Source: Ciceribacter sp. T2.26MG-112.2 (GTDB lineage: Bacteria; Pseudomonadota; Alphaproteobacteria; Rhizobiales; Rhizobiaceae). From it: a DNA stretch of 64,000 nt. The notes under the pieces are model-generated. The model saw only the letters and a program-made list of their open reading frames with translations, made no database searches and was not told the DNA's origin. Location: positions 23,158-87,157 of the forward strand of contig NZ_UEYQ01000015.1 of the NCBI RefSeq assembly GCF_900492205.1. Direction: 5' to 3'. Made by a program: the position numbers and the translations under genes. Below are positions 54,796-64,000 of the stretch, in pieces (the stretch's first letter is position 1; each line of letters opens with the position of its first letter).

Positions 54796-56420
54796 ACTGG
54801 TCCAGCCATCTGGTCATTGCACCGATCTTGCTGCCACTGATCAGCGGCGCTGTTCTCATGTTCATCGCCGACCGGCAGCGGGTCCTCAAGGCGATGGTCA
54901 GCCTGTTCGCGACGCTGGGCCTGGCGATGGTCGCCCTCATGCTGGTGGCCGATCAGGCAAGCGACGATGCGGTCAATCGGGTCTACATGCTCGGCAACTG
55001 GCTCGCCCCCTTTGGTATCGTTCTGGTCCTCGACAAGCTGTCGGCCCTGATGGTCGCGCTGACTGCCATACTCGCCGTACCTGTGCTGGTGTTTTCCCTG
55101 GCCAGATGGCATTCCGCCGGCTCACATTTTCACAGTCTCTTCCAGTTTTTCCTGGTCGGCGTAAACGGCGCCTTCCTGACCGGCGACCTGTTCAATCTCT
55201 TCGTGTTCTTCGAGGTCATGCTGGCAGCCTCCTATGGGCTGCTGCTGCATGGTTCCGGTGCATTGCGCGTCAAGGCCGGCCTGCACTATATCGCAGTCAA
55301 TCTGGCCGCCGCCCTGCTCTTCCTGATCGGGGTGAGCTTGATCTACGGGACGGCAGGCACGCTGAACATGGCCGACCTCGCAGCGCGTATTCCGTCTATC
55401 GAGCCGGATCGGCGGATGCTGATGGAGGCCGGCGCAGGCGTGCTCGGCGTCGCGTTCCTGATCAAGGCAGGCATGTGGCCGCTCTGCTTCTGGCTGCCGA
55501 CAGCCTACAGCGTTGCGGCCGCACCGGTCGCGGCGATCTTCGCCATCATGAGCAAGGTCGGGATCTACATCATCCTGCGTCTGTCCGTGCTGATGTTCGC
55601 GGAAGGTCCGTCGGCGGAATTCGGCACCGACGTCCTCGTCTATGGCGGCCTTGCGACCATCGCGTTCGGGACGATCGGCGTCCTCGCATCACAGGCTCTT
55701 GGCCGGATTGGCGCCTATTGCGTGCTTGTTTCCTCCGGCACGTTGTTGACGACGATCGGGCTGCAGGACGCCGCGGCGAGTTCAGGCGCATTGTACTATC
55801 TCGTCAGTTCGACACTCACGCTCGGCGCATTCTTCATGCTGGTCGAGCTTGTCGAACGGTGCCAGGATGCGGGCGCCAACGTGCTGGCGGTCACGATGGA
55901 CGCCTACGGCGATGCGGACGACGATATCGTGGAGGAGGCCGAGGGCGTCACCATGCCATCGACGCTGGCAATCCTGGGTACGTGTTTCGCCGCCAGCGCC
56001 ATCCTGCTGTCGGGATTGCCGCCGCTTTCCGGCTTTATCGCCAAGTTCGCCATTCTCTCGGCCATCATGGGGACGGGCTCGATCGGTGTGCCGCCCACAG
56101 GCTCCGCTCTATGGCTTGCAGCACTTGTCATCCTCGCCGGCCTGGCCACTCTGATCGCGCTCACGAGGGCTGGCATCCGTACCTTCTGGAGCTCGATCGA
56201 GGGCACCGTGCCGCGCGTCCTGGTCATGGAGATCGTGCCGGTCATGATACTGCTTGCCGTGATGGCAGGTCTCACGATCAAGGCCGGGCCTGCACTCGCC
56301 TACATGGAGGCGACGATCCGCGACGTTGGCAATTCCAAGGCCTATATCGAGGCTGTCGGAAAGGCCGTAACCGTGCCGTCATGGCGGGACACCAAAGCGA
56401 AAGAACAGGGAGGCGGCTGA
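54792..56420 (+). CDS. mrpD: Mrp antiporter subunit D
   Basis: The 542-residue protein is a NuoN/M-like antiporter module with about fourteen helices. Ion-path motifs include FLTGDLFNLFVFFEVMLAAS and FLIKAGMWPLCFWLPTAYSV with its buried lysine. The ATG at 54792 overlaps the mrpC stop; the open frame upstream is a shadow. With MrpA it carries the ion exchange in the complex. Confidence 0.92.
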   Translation: MNWSSHLVIAPILLPLISGAVLMFIADRQRVLKAMVSLFATLGLAMVALMLVADQASDDAVNRVYMLGNWLAPFGIVLVLDKLSALMVALTAILAVPVLVFSLARWHSAGSHFHSLFQFFLVGVNGAFLTGDLFNLFVFFEVMLAASYGLLLHGSGALRVKAGLHYIAVNLAAALLFLIGVSLIYGTAGTLNMADLAARIPSIEPDRRMLMEAGAGVLGVAFLIKAGMWPLCFWLPTAYSVAAAPVAAIFAIMSKVGIYIILRLSVLMFAEGPSAEFGTDVLVYGGLATIAFGTIGVLASQALGRIGAYCVLVSSGTLLTTIGLQDAAASSGALYYLVSSTLTLGAFFMLVELVERCQDAGANVLAVTMDAYGDADDDIVEEAEGVTMPSTLAILGTCFAASAILLSGLPPLSGFIAKFAILSAIMGTGSIGVPPTGSALWLAALVILAGLATLIALTRAGIRTFWSSIEGTVPRVLVMEIVPVMILLAVMAGLTIKAGPALAYMEATIRDVGNSKAYIEAVGKAVTVPSWRDTKAKEQGGG

Positions 56421-56424
56421 TCTC

Positions 56425-56901
56425 ATGTTACCCTATCCTCTCCTTGCTATCTCGCTTACCCTTATGTGGTTGCTGCTGAACGGGTTCAGCCTTGGAAACC
56501 TCCTCCTCGGAGGCGCGGTGGGGATTTTCGCTGCCTGGGCGATGGCAACCCTGCGGCCCGCCAAGCCGCGGCTGAAGAAATGGTATCTCCTGCCCAAGCT
56601 GTTCATGCTGGTGATGACTGACATCATCCGCTCAAACGTGGCGGTCGCCTGGGCGATCCTGCGGGGACGTCCGCGCGGCCATCATTCGGGCTTCATCGAC
56701 ATTCCCCTCGAACTGAAGGATCCGATGGGTCTTGCCATCCTCGCCGTGATCGTGACCAGCACGCCGGGCTCGGCATGGCTCGAATATGATTCAAGCCGCA
56801 ACTCGGTCTTTATTCACGTATTTGATCTCATTGACGACGATGAATGGCGAAACGTGCTCAAGAACCGTTACGAGAGGCTTCTCCTGGAGATTTTCGCATG
56901 A
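56425..56901 (+). CDS. mrpE: Mrp antiporter subunit E
   Basis: The 158-residue protein has two hydrophobic helices at the start and the MnhE motif region IRSNVAVAWAILRGRPRGHH, followed by a soluble part (TSTPGSAWLEYDSSRNSVFI). It begins 4 bases after mrpD and overlaps mrpF by 4 bases. It is needed for complex assembly in studied Mrp systems. Confidence 0.9.
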   Translation: MLPYPLLAISLTLMWLLLNGFSLGNLLLGGAVGIFAAWAMATLRPAKPRLKKWYLLPKLFMLVMTDIIRSNVAVAWAILRGRPRGHHSGFIDIPLELKDPMGLAILAVIVTSTPGSAWLEYDSSRNSVFIHVFDLIDDDEWRNVLKNRYERLLLEIFA

Positions 56902-57179
56902 GTGCCATCATCATCCTGACCGCCGTCGGCATCGCGCAGATCATGCTGGTCATCGCCATGGCGATCGTCGCGATCCGCATCTTCTACGGTCCGCGCGCCC
57001 AAGACCGGATCATCGGACTCGACGCCCTCTATATCAATGCCATGCTGCTCATTGCGACCTTTGGCATCGGCACGGGAAGAACCGTCTATTTCGAGGCGGC
57101 CCTGGTGATCGGCCTGATCGGATTTGTCGCCACGGTCTCCCTGGCGAAGTTCCTGATGCGCGGGGAGGTGATCGAATGA
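56898..57179 (+). CDS. mrpF: Mrp antiporter subunit F
   Basis: The 93-residue, three-helix protein has the MnhF motif RIFYGPRAQDRIIGLDALYI. The ATG at 56898 overlaps the mrpE stop (ATGA), and its own stop overlaps mrpG by 4 bases. MrpF is a small subunit that has been linked to cholate or Na+ efflux in bacilli. Confidence 0.9.
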   Translation: MSAIIILTAVGIAQIMLVIAMAIVAIRIFYGPRAQDRIIGLDALYINAMLLIATFGIGTGRTVYFEAALVIGLIGFVATVSLAKFLMRGEVIE

Positions 57180-57553
57180 CCTATCATGCCGCCGACATTC
57201 CCGTATGGGGCGCGGTCCTGATTGCCTCCTTCATGATCTTCGGGGGGGCTCTGGCATTGATCGGCGCGATCGGTTTCCTGAAGCTTTCGACGTTCTATGA
57301 CCGCATCCACCCTCCGACACTTTCCACCAGTTGGGGTACGGGCGGCATCATGATGGCGTCGATCCTGTTCTTCACCTTCGCTTCAGGCCGCCCTGTCTTG
57401 CACGAAATCCTGATCGGCATTTTCGTCACGGTGACGACGCCCGTGACCTTCATGCTGCTGGCGCGCGCCGCCTTGCACCGTGACCGCGCGGATGGGAATC
57501 CGGACGTTCCGCAGCCAAAGGGCGCGGGACCCGAGATGCAAGAGCCAGATTGA
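57176..57553 (+). CDS. mrpG: Mrp antiporter subunit G
   Basis: The 125-residue protein has the MnhG pattern: three helices and FLKLSTFYDRIHPPTLSTSW, then MLLARAALHRDRADG and a polar tail. It is the last gene of the complete mrpA(B)CDEFG operon. No terminator is evident in the 120 bases that follow; the repeat array begins there. Confidence 0.9.
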   Translation: MTYHAADIPVWGAVLIASFMIFGGALALIGAIGFLKLSTFYDRIHPPTLSTSWGTGGIMMASILFFTFASGRPVLHEILIGIFVTVTTPVTFMLLARAALHRDRADGNPDVPQPKGAGPEMQEPD

Positions 57554-57597
57554 TCGATTTCGCACACAGGTGGAGGAAGATCAGGGTCTCAGGTCAA

Positions 57598-57676
57598 TCA
57601 AGATTGGACGCCTATCGAATTAAAAATAGACGACTTCCCGCTTTAAATTGGACCGGAGTTGGATTAAGAATGGACG
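57598..57676 (+). repeat. Four-copy 22-bp-period repeat array before the DUF4143 ATPase gene
   Basis: Four 13-base units matching TTAARAWTGGACG (TCAAGATTGGACG, TTAAAAATAGACG, TTTAAATTGGACC, TTAAGAATGGACG) start at 57598, 57620, 57642 and 57664, exactly 22 bases apart, so every copy faces the same side of the helix. The last unit ends two bases before the ATG of the ATPase gene. This looks like a bank of protein binding sites or stacked promoter elements; the array ends abruptly on the left. Confidence 0.75.
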
Positions 57677-57677
57677 C

Positions 57678-58931
57678 ATGGCTGAGCATACAGGTCTGAA
57701 GTCTCTTGTCGATCGCAAAGCGTTGCCTCTGGTTGAGGCGGCTTTGGCCGATACCCGTGTGGTGTTGATATCCGGGCCACGACAGGCGGGCAAGACGACG
57801 CTCGCGCGCATGTTTTCCGGCAGGGATCAACCATACGTCACGCTGGATGATGCCGGAACCTTGAGCGCCGCGAAAGCCGACCCGACCGGGTTCATCCGCG
57901 GGATGAAGCGCGCGGTTATCGACGAGATACAACGAGCCCCCGATCTGATGCTGGCGATCAAGGCAAGCGTGGATGACGATCAGGAGCCCGGACGGTTTCT
58001 TCTGACGGGTTCTGCCAATCTCGCGACCATTCCGGCCATCGCTGACTCCCTGGCCGGCCGAATGGCCGTCATACCGCTTCTTCCCTTTGCGCAGGCCGAA
58101 ATCCGATCTTGTCCGGGCCTCATGCTCGATCGGCTATTTGCCGGGGAAGAGCCGGTCATCGATGGCGAAGTCGTTCTGGGCAAGGAAATGATGAGTATGG
58201 TTCTCGCCGGCGGCTATCCGGAAGCCCTGAGGCGAACCACCCCGGCCCGGCGCGTCTCGTGGCTCGAAGACTATGTCGGTCTGATCCTCGATCGCGACGT
58301 GCGCGACATCGCCAACATCGATCAGCTGGATCGGTTGCCGCGTCTTCTGAACATCCTTGCCGAACATGCCGGGCAATTGGTCAACAATAGCAGCTTCGGT
58401 TCGGCGCTGGGATTGTCCGGTGTCACGGCTCAGAAATACATAGCCATCCTGGAGCGGCTGTTCCTCGTCAAAACCCTTGTCCCGTGGTCGAACAACCGGC
58501 TCAGCCGGCTTGTCAAAACGCCGAAGCTCCACTTCCTCGACACGGGACTTCTGGCCGCGTTGCGGGAAGACGAACTGGCTCGGCTATCCGACGACAAGAC
58601 CCGATTTGGAGCCCTGCTGGAAAGTTTCGTCGTCTCCGAGCTGATGAAGCTGGCATCCTGGTCCGATCGACGTCTGTCGTTTTCGCACTACAGAACGAAG
58701 GATCTGGATGAGGTCGATATCGTGATCGAGGATCGCCGCGGGCGCGTCATCGGTATCGAAGTCAAGGCGTCCGCGACCGTCAAAGCCGATGATTTTCGCG
58801 GGTTGCGTCAGTTGCAGGCCGCGGTCGGCGATCGTTTTGTGCGTGGCCTCGTCCTGCATGATCACGACCGCATTACGCCGTTCGCGGAACGCCTGCAGGC
58901 TGCACCCCTCTCGATCCTGTGGTCGATGTGA
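57678..58931 (+). CDS. AAA_14 / DUF4143 family ATPase
   Basis: The 417-residue protein has a P-loop GPRQAGKT (residues 33-40), TLDDAG, RAVIDEIQRAPDLM (Walker B), LLTGSANLA (sensor 1) and a C-terminal DUF4143 domain (FLDTGLLAALREDELARL, with EVDIVIEDRRGRVIGIEVKA, a nuclease-like fold). Such proteins are common on mobile DNA and near toxin-like loci but have no agreed job. The ATG at 57678 has no clear ribosome site; the 22-bp repeats run right up to it. It stands alone, converging on the damaged P-type ATPase gene. Confidence 0.85.
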   Translation: MAEHTGLKSLVDRKALPLVEAALADTRVVLISGPRQAGKTTLARMFSGRDQPYVTLDDAGTLSAAKADPTGFIRGMKRAVIDEIQRAPDLMLAIKASVDDDQEPGRFLLTGSANLATIPAIADSLAGRMAVIPLLPFAQAEIRSCPGLMLDRLFAGEEPVIDGEVVLGKEMMSMVLAGGYPEALRRTTPARRVSWLEDYVGLILDRDVRDIANIDQLDRLPRLLNILAEHAGQLVNNSSFGSALGLSGVTAQKYIAILERLFLVKTLVPWSNNRLSRLVKTPKLHFLDTGLLAALREDELARLSDDKTRFGALLESFVVSELMKLASWSDRRLSFSHYRTKDLDEVDIVIEDRRGRVIGIEVKASATVKADDFRGLRQLQAAVGDRFVRGLVLHDHDRITPFAERLQAAPLSILWSM

Positions 58932-58982
58932 AAGGGATGATCGGCTTTCCGCGCTTGCAACCTCACGAAGGGGCAGCCGCCG

Positions 58983-61591
<2,609 letters not shown>

Positions 61592-61644
61592 TCGTCACGT
61601 TCCTTCTCTACCGTGCGGTTTGGCCCCTTTAAAGGCGAGGTCGC

Positions 61645-61851
61645 TCAAGCGACGATGCGCCCCTCCGTCTCGATCTCGGGAATTTCCGTGCGTTCCTCAC
61701 CACGGCCGCCGCACAACAGCTCGGCGCTGCCGAAGCGTCCGAGACCGAACAGAATGATCTGACCGGACTGATCGGAATGGCTCGCGGTCTCGCTGGGTTC
61801 CTTCGGCGTGCCCTTGCGTTCAAAAACGCCCAGCCAAAGCTCGCACCACAT
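61645..61851 (-). CDS. Small hypothetical protein
   Basis: This 68-residue frame begins 3 bases after the HTH gene's stop with GGAG upstream. It includes a glycine-rich GQIILFGLGRFGSAELL that recalls a nucleotide-binding start but is too short to be a full domain. I do not recognise it. It could be a fragment of a larger gene. An alternative frame in the same place looks less protein-like. Confidence 0.3.
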   Translation of the reverse strand: MWCELWLGVFERKGTPKEPSETASHSDQSGQIILFGLGRFGSAELLCGGRGEERTEIPEIETEGRIVA

Positions 61852-61854
61852 CCA

Positions 61855-62109
61855 TCAGTGCTCCAGCCGGTCCGGATGATGGGTCGCGTTGGCGTCGGAC
61901 ACGGTCGGCAACAGGGTGGCACCGCTCTGGCGCGGCCGCGTCTCGTGTCGGTGCAGGAAGTCATCGAAGTCGATGTCCGAAACGCGCCAGCCCTTGCCGA
62001 TGTCGATGGCTCGCAACGCGCCTTCCTTGATCCAGTGGCGAACCGTTGCCTCGCTGACCTTCAGCCGGTCGGCCACTTCTTGTACGGTCTGGTATCGATC
62101 TTGTGGCAT
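61855..62109 (-). CDS. Excisionase-type helix-turn-helix protein
   Basis: The 84-residue protein has the HTH_17 / excisionase-family fold: YQTVQEVADRLKVSEATVRH, then WIKEGALRAIDIGKGWRVSD. The first 23 codons of the open frame lie beyond the likely ATG at 62109. Such proteins act as small DNA-binding regulators, either of mobile elements or of nearby genes; here it precedes the P-type ATPase on the same strand and diverges from the stress protein gene. Confidence 0.78.
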   Translation of the reverse strand: MPQDRYQTVQEVADRLKVSEATVRHWIKEGALRAIDIGKGWRVSDIDFDDFLHRHETRPRQSGATLLPTVSDANATHHPDRLEH

Positions 62110-62232
62110 GGTATCACCGCTTGTATCCGTTTGGTGCACTATGCCGGAATTTGGCACTCTTTGGTTGATTGAGATCAAGGCTGGTGGCTAATTGCGATGA
62201 TTTGATTGTTTTAGTTGAGACAGGGGCAGACA

Positions 62233-63096
62233 ATGACGCACATCATGGTGGCGACCGACTTTTCCGAACGCTCGGATCGGGCTCTTCGCCGGGCGACGTT
62301 GTTGGCCCGGCAGACGGGTGCGAGAATGACGCTCGTCACTGCCGTGGACGAAGATCGGCCGCTGCGACTGGTGGAGGAGGAGAAGCGGGAAACGGAGACG
62401 CTGCTGCGCAACATGCGCGCCACCCTGCGCGACGTGGACAACATAAGCTGCGAGAGCCGGCTGCTGGTCGCCGAGCCGTCGCAGGCGATCGTGCAGTTTG
62501 CGGAAGAGACGGCCCCCGACCTGCTGGTCCTGGGTCCGCATCGCCGCCAGTTGTTCCGCGACATCTTTGTCGGAACGACGGCGGAGCGGACGATCCGGAA
62601 TGTCACCTGCCCCGTCCTGATGGTCAATGCAGCGCCTGTGGCCGCCTACAGGAACGTGCTGCTGACGACGGATCTGGGCGAGGCTTCGCGCAACGCCATC
62701 ACGATCTACGCGAAGATGGTTCTGGCCAACGACGCCTCCCATTCCATTCTCCACGTCTTCGATGCGCCGATGCTGCAACTGGCGACGGCGTCGACGATGA
62801 CGGAGCGAGAGGCAAAGCTCTACATCGAAGATACAAGGCAAAAGGCTGCCGGCGAATTGTCCAGCTTCATGGGCACGATCGGGATCGGCGGCGTCCAGCC
62901 TCTTCTTCGTCATGCCGCGACAGCCGTCAATCACGAGATTCTCGCGGCGGCGGCGGAGATTTCCGCAGACCTGATCGTGCTGGCGAACCAAGGCAAGCGG
63001 ACTCTCGAGCGATGGTTGCTGGGAAGCGTGACGGAGACTGTGCTGAGGGATTCGACGATCGACGTTCTGGCGATCCCTCCGGCGCGTGCGGATTGA
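62233..63096 (+). CDS. Universal stress protein, tandem UspA domains
   Basis: The 287-residue protein contains two UspA domains. The first begins IMVATDFSERSDRALRRATL and has VLGPHRRQLFRDIFVGTTAE; the second begins NVLLTTDLGEASRNAITI and has VLANQGKRTLERWLLGSVTE, the nucleotide-binding loop. Such proteins help cells survive stress, often with ATP binding. The ATG at 62233 is preceded by AGGGGCAG. It follows the divergent HTH gene. Confidence 0.87.
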   Translation: MTHIMVATDFSERSDRALRRATLLARQTGARMTLVTAVDEDRPLRLVEEEKRETETLLRNMRATLRDVDNISCESRLLVAEPSQAIVQFAEETAPDLLVLGPHRRQLFRDIFVGTTAERTIRNVTCPVLMVNAAPVAAYRNVLLTTDLGEASRNAITIYAKMVLANDASHSILHVFDAPMLQLATASTMTEREAKLYIEDTRQKAAGELSSFMGTIGIGGVQPLLRHAATAVNHEILAAAAEISADLIVLANQGKRTLERWLLGSVTETVLRDSTIDVLAIPPARAD

Positions 63097-63149
63097 AGGT
63101 GGCGATCGGCCGTGTGACCTGCGCTGTGCGATCAAGGAAAGGAACCGTC

Positions 63150-63206
63150 ATGGCGAAATGCCCTATCCAGCCCGTCTCGGCATTGCAGGAGAGGCGATCG
63201 AGATGA
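63150..63206 (+). CDS. Possible 18-residue leader peptide, coupled to the DUF3124 gene
   Basis: A short frame (MAKCPIQPVSALQERRSR) has AAGGAAAGG upstream, and its stop codon overlaps the ATG of the next gene (ATGA). The design fits translational coupling, but the peptide is very short and could be chance. Confidence 0.35.
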   Translation: MAKCPIQPVSALQERRSR

Positions 63207-63757
63207 CAATGGATCACGACCGGGTTCACGACCGGGATCAGGCCCGCAAGGACGCGCGGCCGCGTCACACGATGAGGCGGTCCGTGCGGCTCCTGTTGGC
63301 CGCCACGATCGCCACGGCCGCCCTGGGCGGCGCCCATGGTCAGGACATGGCGTCCGCCCTGCCCGCCCGCGCGTCCTTTGAAAAGATATTCATGGCCGCC
63401 TTTTCCCATGTGCTCACCCCGCAAGGCGGAAGCCAGCCGCTGGCCTCGACAATGGTGGTTCACAATGTCGATCCGGCAATAGAGATCACCGTCTCGACCG
63501 CAGACTATCTCGACCAGAACGGCAACCCGGTGAAATCGTTTCTGAAAACACCGATCAAGCTGGCCCCTCGGGCGTCGCACGCGTTTCTCGTCAAGGTCAA
63601 CGAACAGCCGGCGGGCTTTTCGGCAAGGTTCGTGCTGGAGTGGAGTGCCGATGAGCAGGCGCTGTCGCCGATCCTGCAAGGCGTGATGATCGGCGGCGCC
63701 GGAACGCAAGGGATCTCCTTTACGACGGTCGGAAGGGTTGTCGAGCGTCGTCCCTGA
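63203..63757 (+). CDS. Secreted DUF3124 protein
   Basis: The 184-residue product has a long polar start, a signal-like helix (MRRSVRLLLAATIATAAL at about residues 24-41) and a DUF3124 domain: LASTMVVHNVDPAIEITVST, DYLDQNGNPVKSFLK, FVLEWSADEQALSPILQGVM and IGGAGTQGISFTTVGRV. AGGAGAGG 7 bases before the ATG at 63203 gives the start, but an internal ATG at 63272 would yield a more normal signal peptide. Function is unknown; it lies after a stress protein gene. Confidence 0.75.
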   Translation: MTMDHDRVHDRDQARKDARPRHTMRRSVRLLLAATIATAALGGAHGQDMASALPARASFEKIFMAAFSHVLTPQGGSQPLASTMVVHNVDPAIEITVSTADYLDQNGNPVKSFLKTPIKLAPRASHAFLVKVNEQPAGFSARFVLEWSADEQALSPILQGVMIGGAGTQGISFTTVGRVVERRP

Positions 63758-63889
63758 CCGGCTCAAGGGGCCGGGCAAGCCCGCCTGCCAAGCCCGCCCG
63801 TCAGGCCCTCGCTTGGTGCGATGGCATGCAACGATCCGGTCTTTTCTGTCGCTTGAGCGTTTCGAGCCAGGCTCTAGAGCACGTCCGTT

Positions 63890-64000
63890 TTACTCGGGAT
63901 CATATCCGCACGATTTGAAGTAGTTGGCGCATTCTTGTGGTTCGAACAGCGTGACGATCTGGCCGATGGTATTCCATAAGCCCTCGACCGTTCGCTCGGC
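63890..64000 (-). mobile_element. IS630-family transposase, C-terminal end (truncated by the window)
   Basis: The minus strand encodes the final 36 residues, including [20 protein letters not shown] and KSCGYDPE, before a TAA. The PxECANYFxxxGYxp ending is typical of IS630-family transposases. The rest lies beyond the window. The CTAGAG near 63874 may mark the element's edge, since these elements insert at TA. Confidence 0.85.

Noticed and set aside
57598..57676. CRISPR-like reading of the 22-bp array
   Set aside because: Repeats are only ~13 bases with ~9-base spacers and no cas genes are present; it fits binding sites or iterons better.
61629..61964. An alternative minus-strand frame over the end of the excisionase-type gene
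   Set aside because: It is rich in arginine, proline and serine and overlaps a gene with a clear HTH domain, so it is probably a shadow.

Overview
The window reads as GC-rich alphaproteobacterial DNA of the Rhizobiales (Rhizobium / Agrobacterium / Ensifer type). The basis is the style of the transporters (an Aap-like general amino-acid ABC system, a fused MrpA/B antiporter subunit), a peptide-ABC / luciferase-like / CMD-domain cluster of the kind described from Agrobacterium vitis (Avi_7169 / Avi_7170 families), and strong ATGA-type gene overlaps. The many ABC importers and the two insertion-sequence remnants suggest an accessory replicon or genomic island rather than a core chromosomal stretch; that placement is inference. 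No tRNA, rRNA, CRISPR array or replication gene was seen.

Bases 1-1,900 hold an ArsR-type repressor and a flavoprotein with a cysteine-rich tail, probably a metalloid-response pair. Bases 2,246-9,683 are one tight operon: oligopeptide-type binding protein, two permeases, a double ATPase, a luciferase-like monooxygenase and two AhpD/CMD-type proteins. Bases 9,817-13,130 carry an Aap-like binding protein and two permeases, with no ATPase beside them.

Bases 13,500-46,600 are a dense organosulfur acquisition region. It contains a taurine importer (tauABC), a second sulfonate/nitrate-type importer joined to an O-acetylhomoserine sulfhydrylase-like enzyme, a methionine-type importer (metNIQ) with an aminotransferase, an FAD 2-hydroxyacid oxidase and a 2-oxoglutarate oxygenase, a DszA-like monooxygenase with two DszC/SfnB-like flavoproteins, an orphan sulfate-binding protein, an alkanesulfonate operon (two tandem ssuA copies, then ssuD, ssuC, ssuB), a flavin reductase and two related COG4529 flavoproteins. 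The genes would import sulfonates, sulfones, sulfate and methionine-like compounds and release sulfite or sulfide for cysteine/methionine synthesis. AT-rich palindromes built on TCTATA / TATAGA occur in front of most of these transcription units and hint at shared control. Two copies of an undescribed two-gene module (a ~65-residue soluble protein plus a ~44-residue single-helix membrane protein) lie in this region, and an Rrf2-family regulator with a cysteine cluster closes it.

Bases 47,000-64,000 change theme to ion homeostasis and stress: a CaCA antiporter, a P-type cation ATPase and its XRE neighbour, a full Mrp Na+/H+ antiporter operon, a DUF4143 ATPase preceded by a four-copy 22-bp repeat array, a second P-type ATPase whose 3' end is broken, a small HTH protein, a universal stress protein and a DUF3124 protein. 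This block is bracketed by an IS30-like remnant and the end of an IS630-type transposase.
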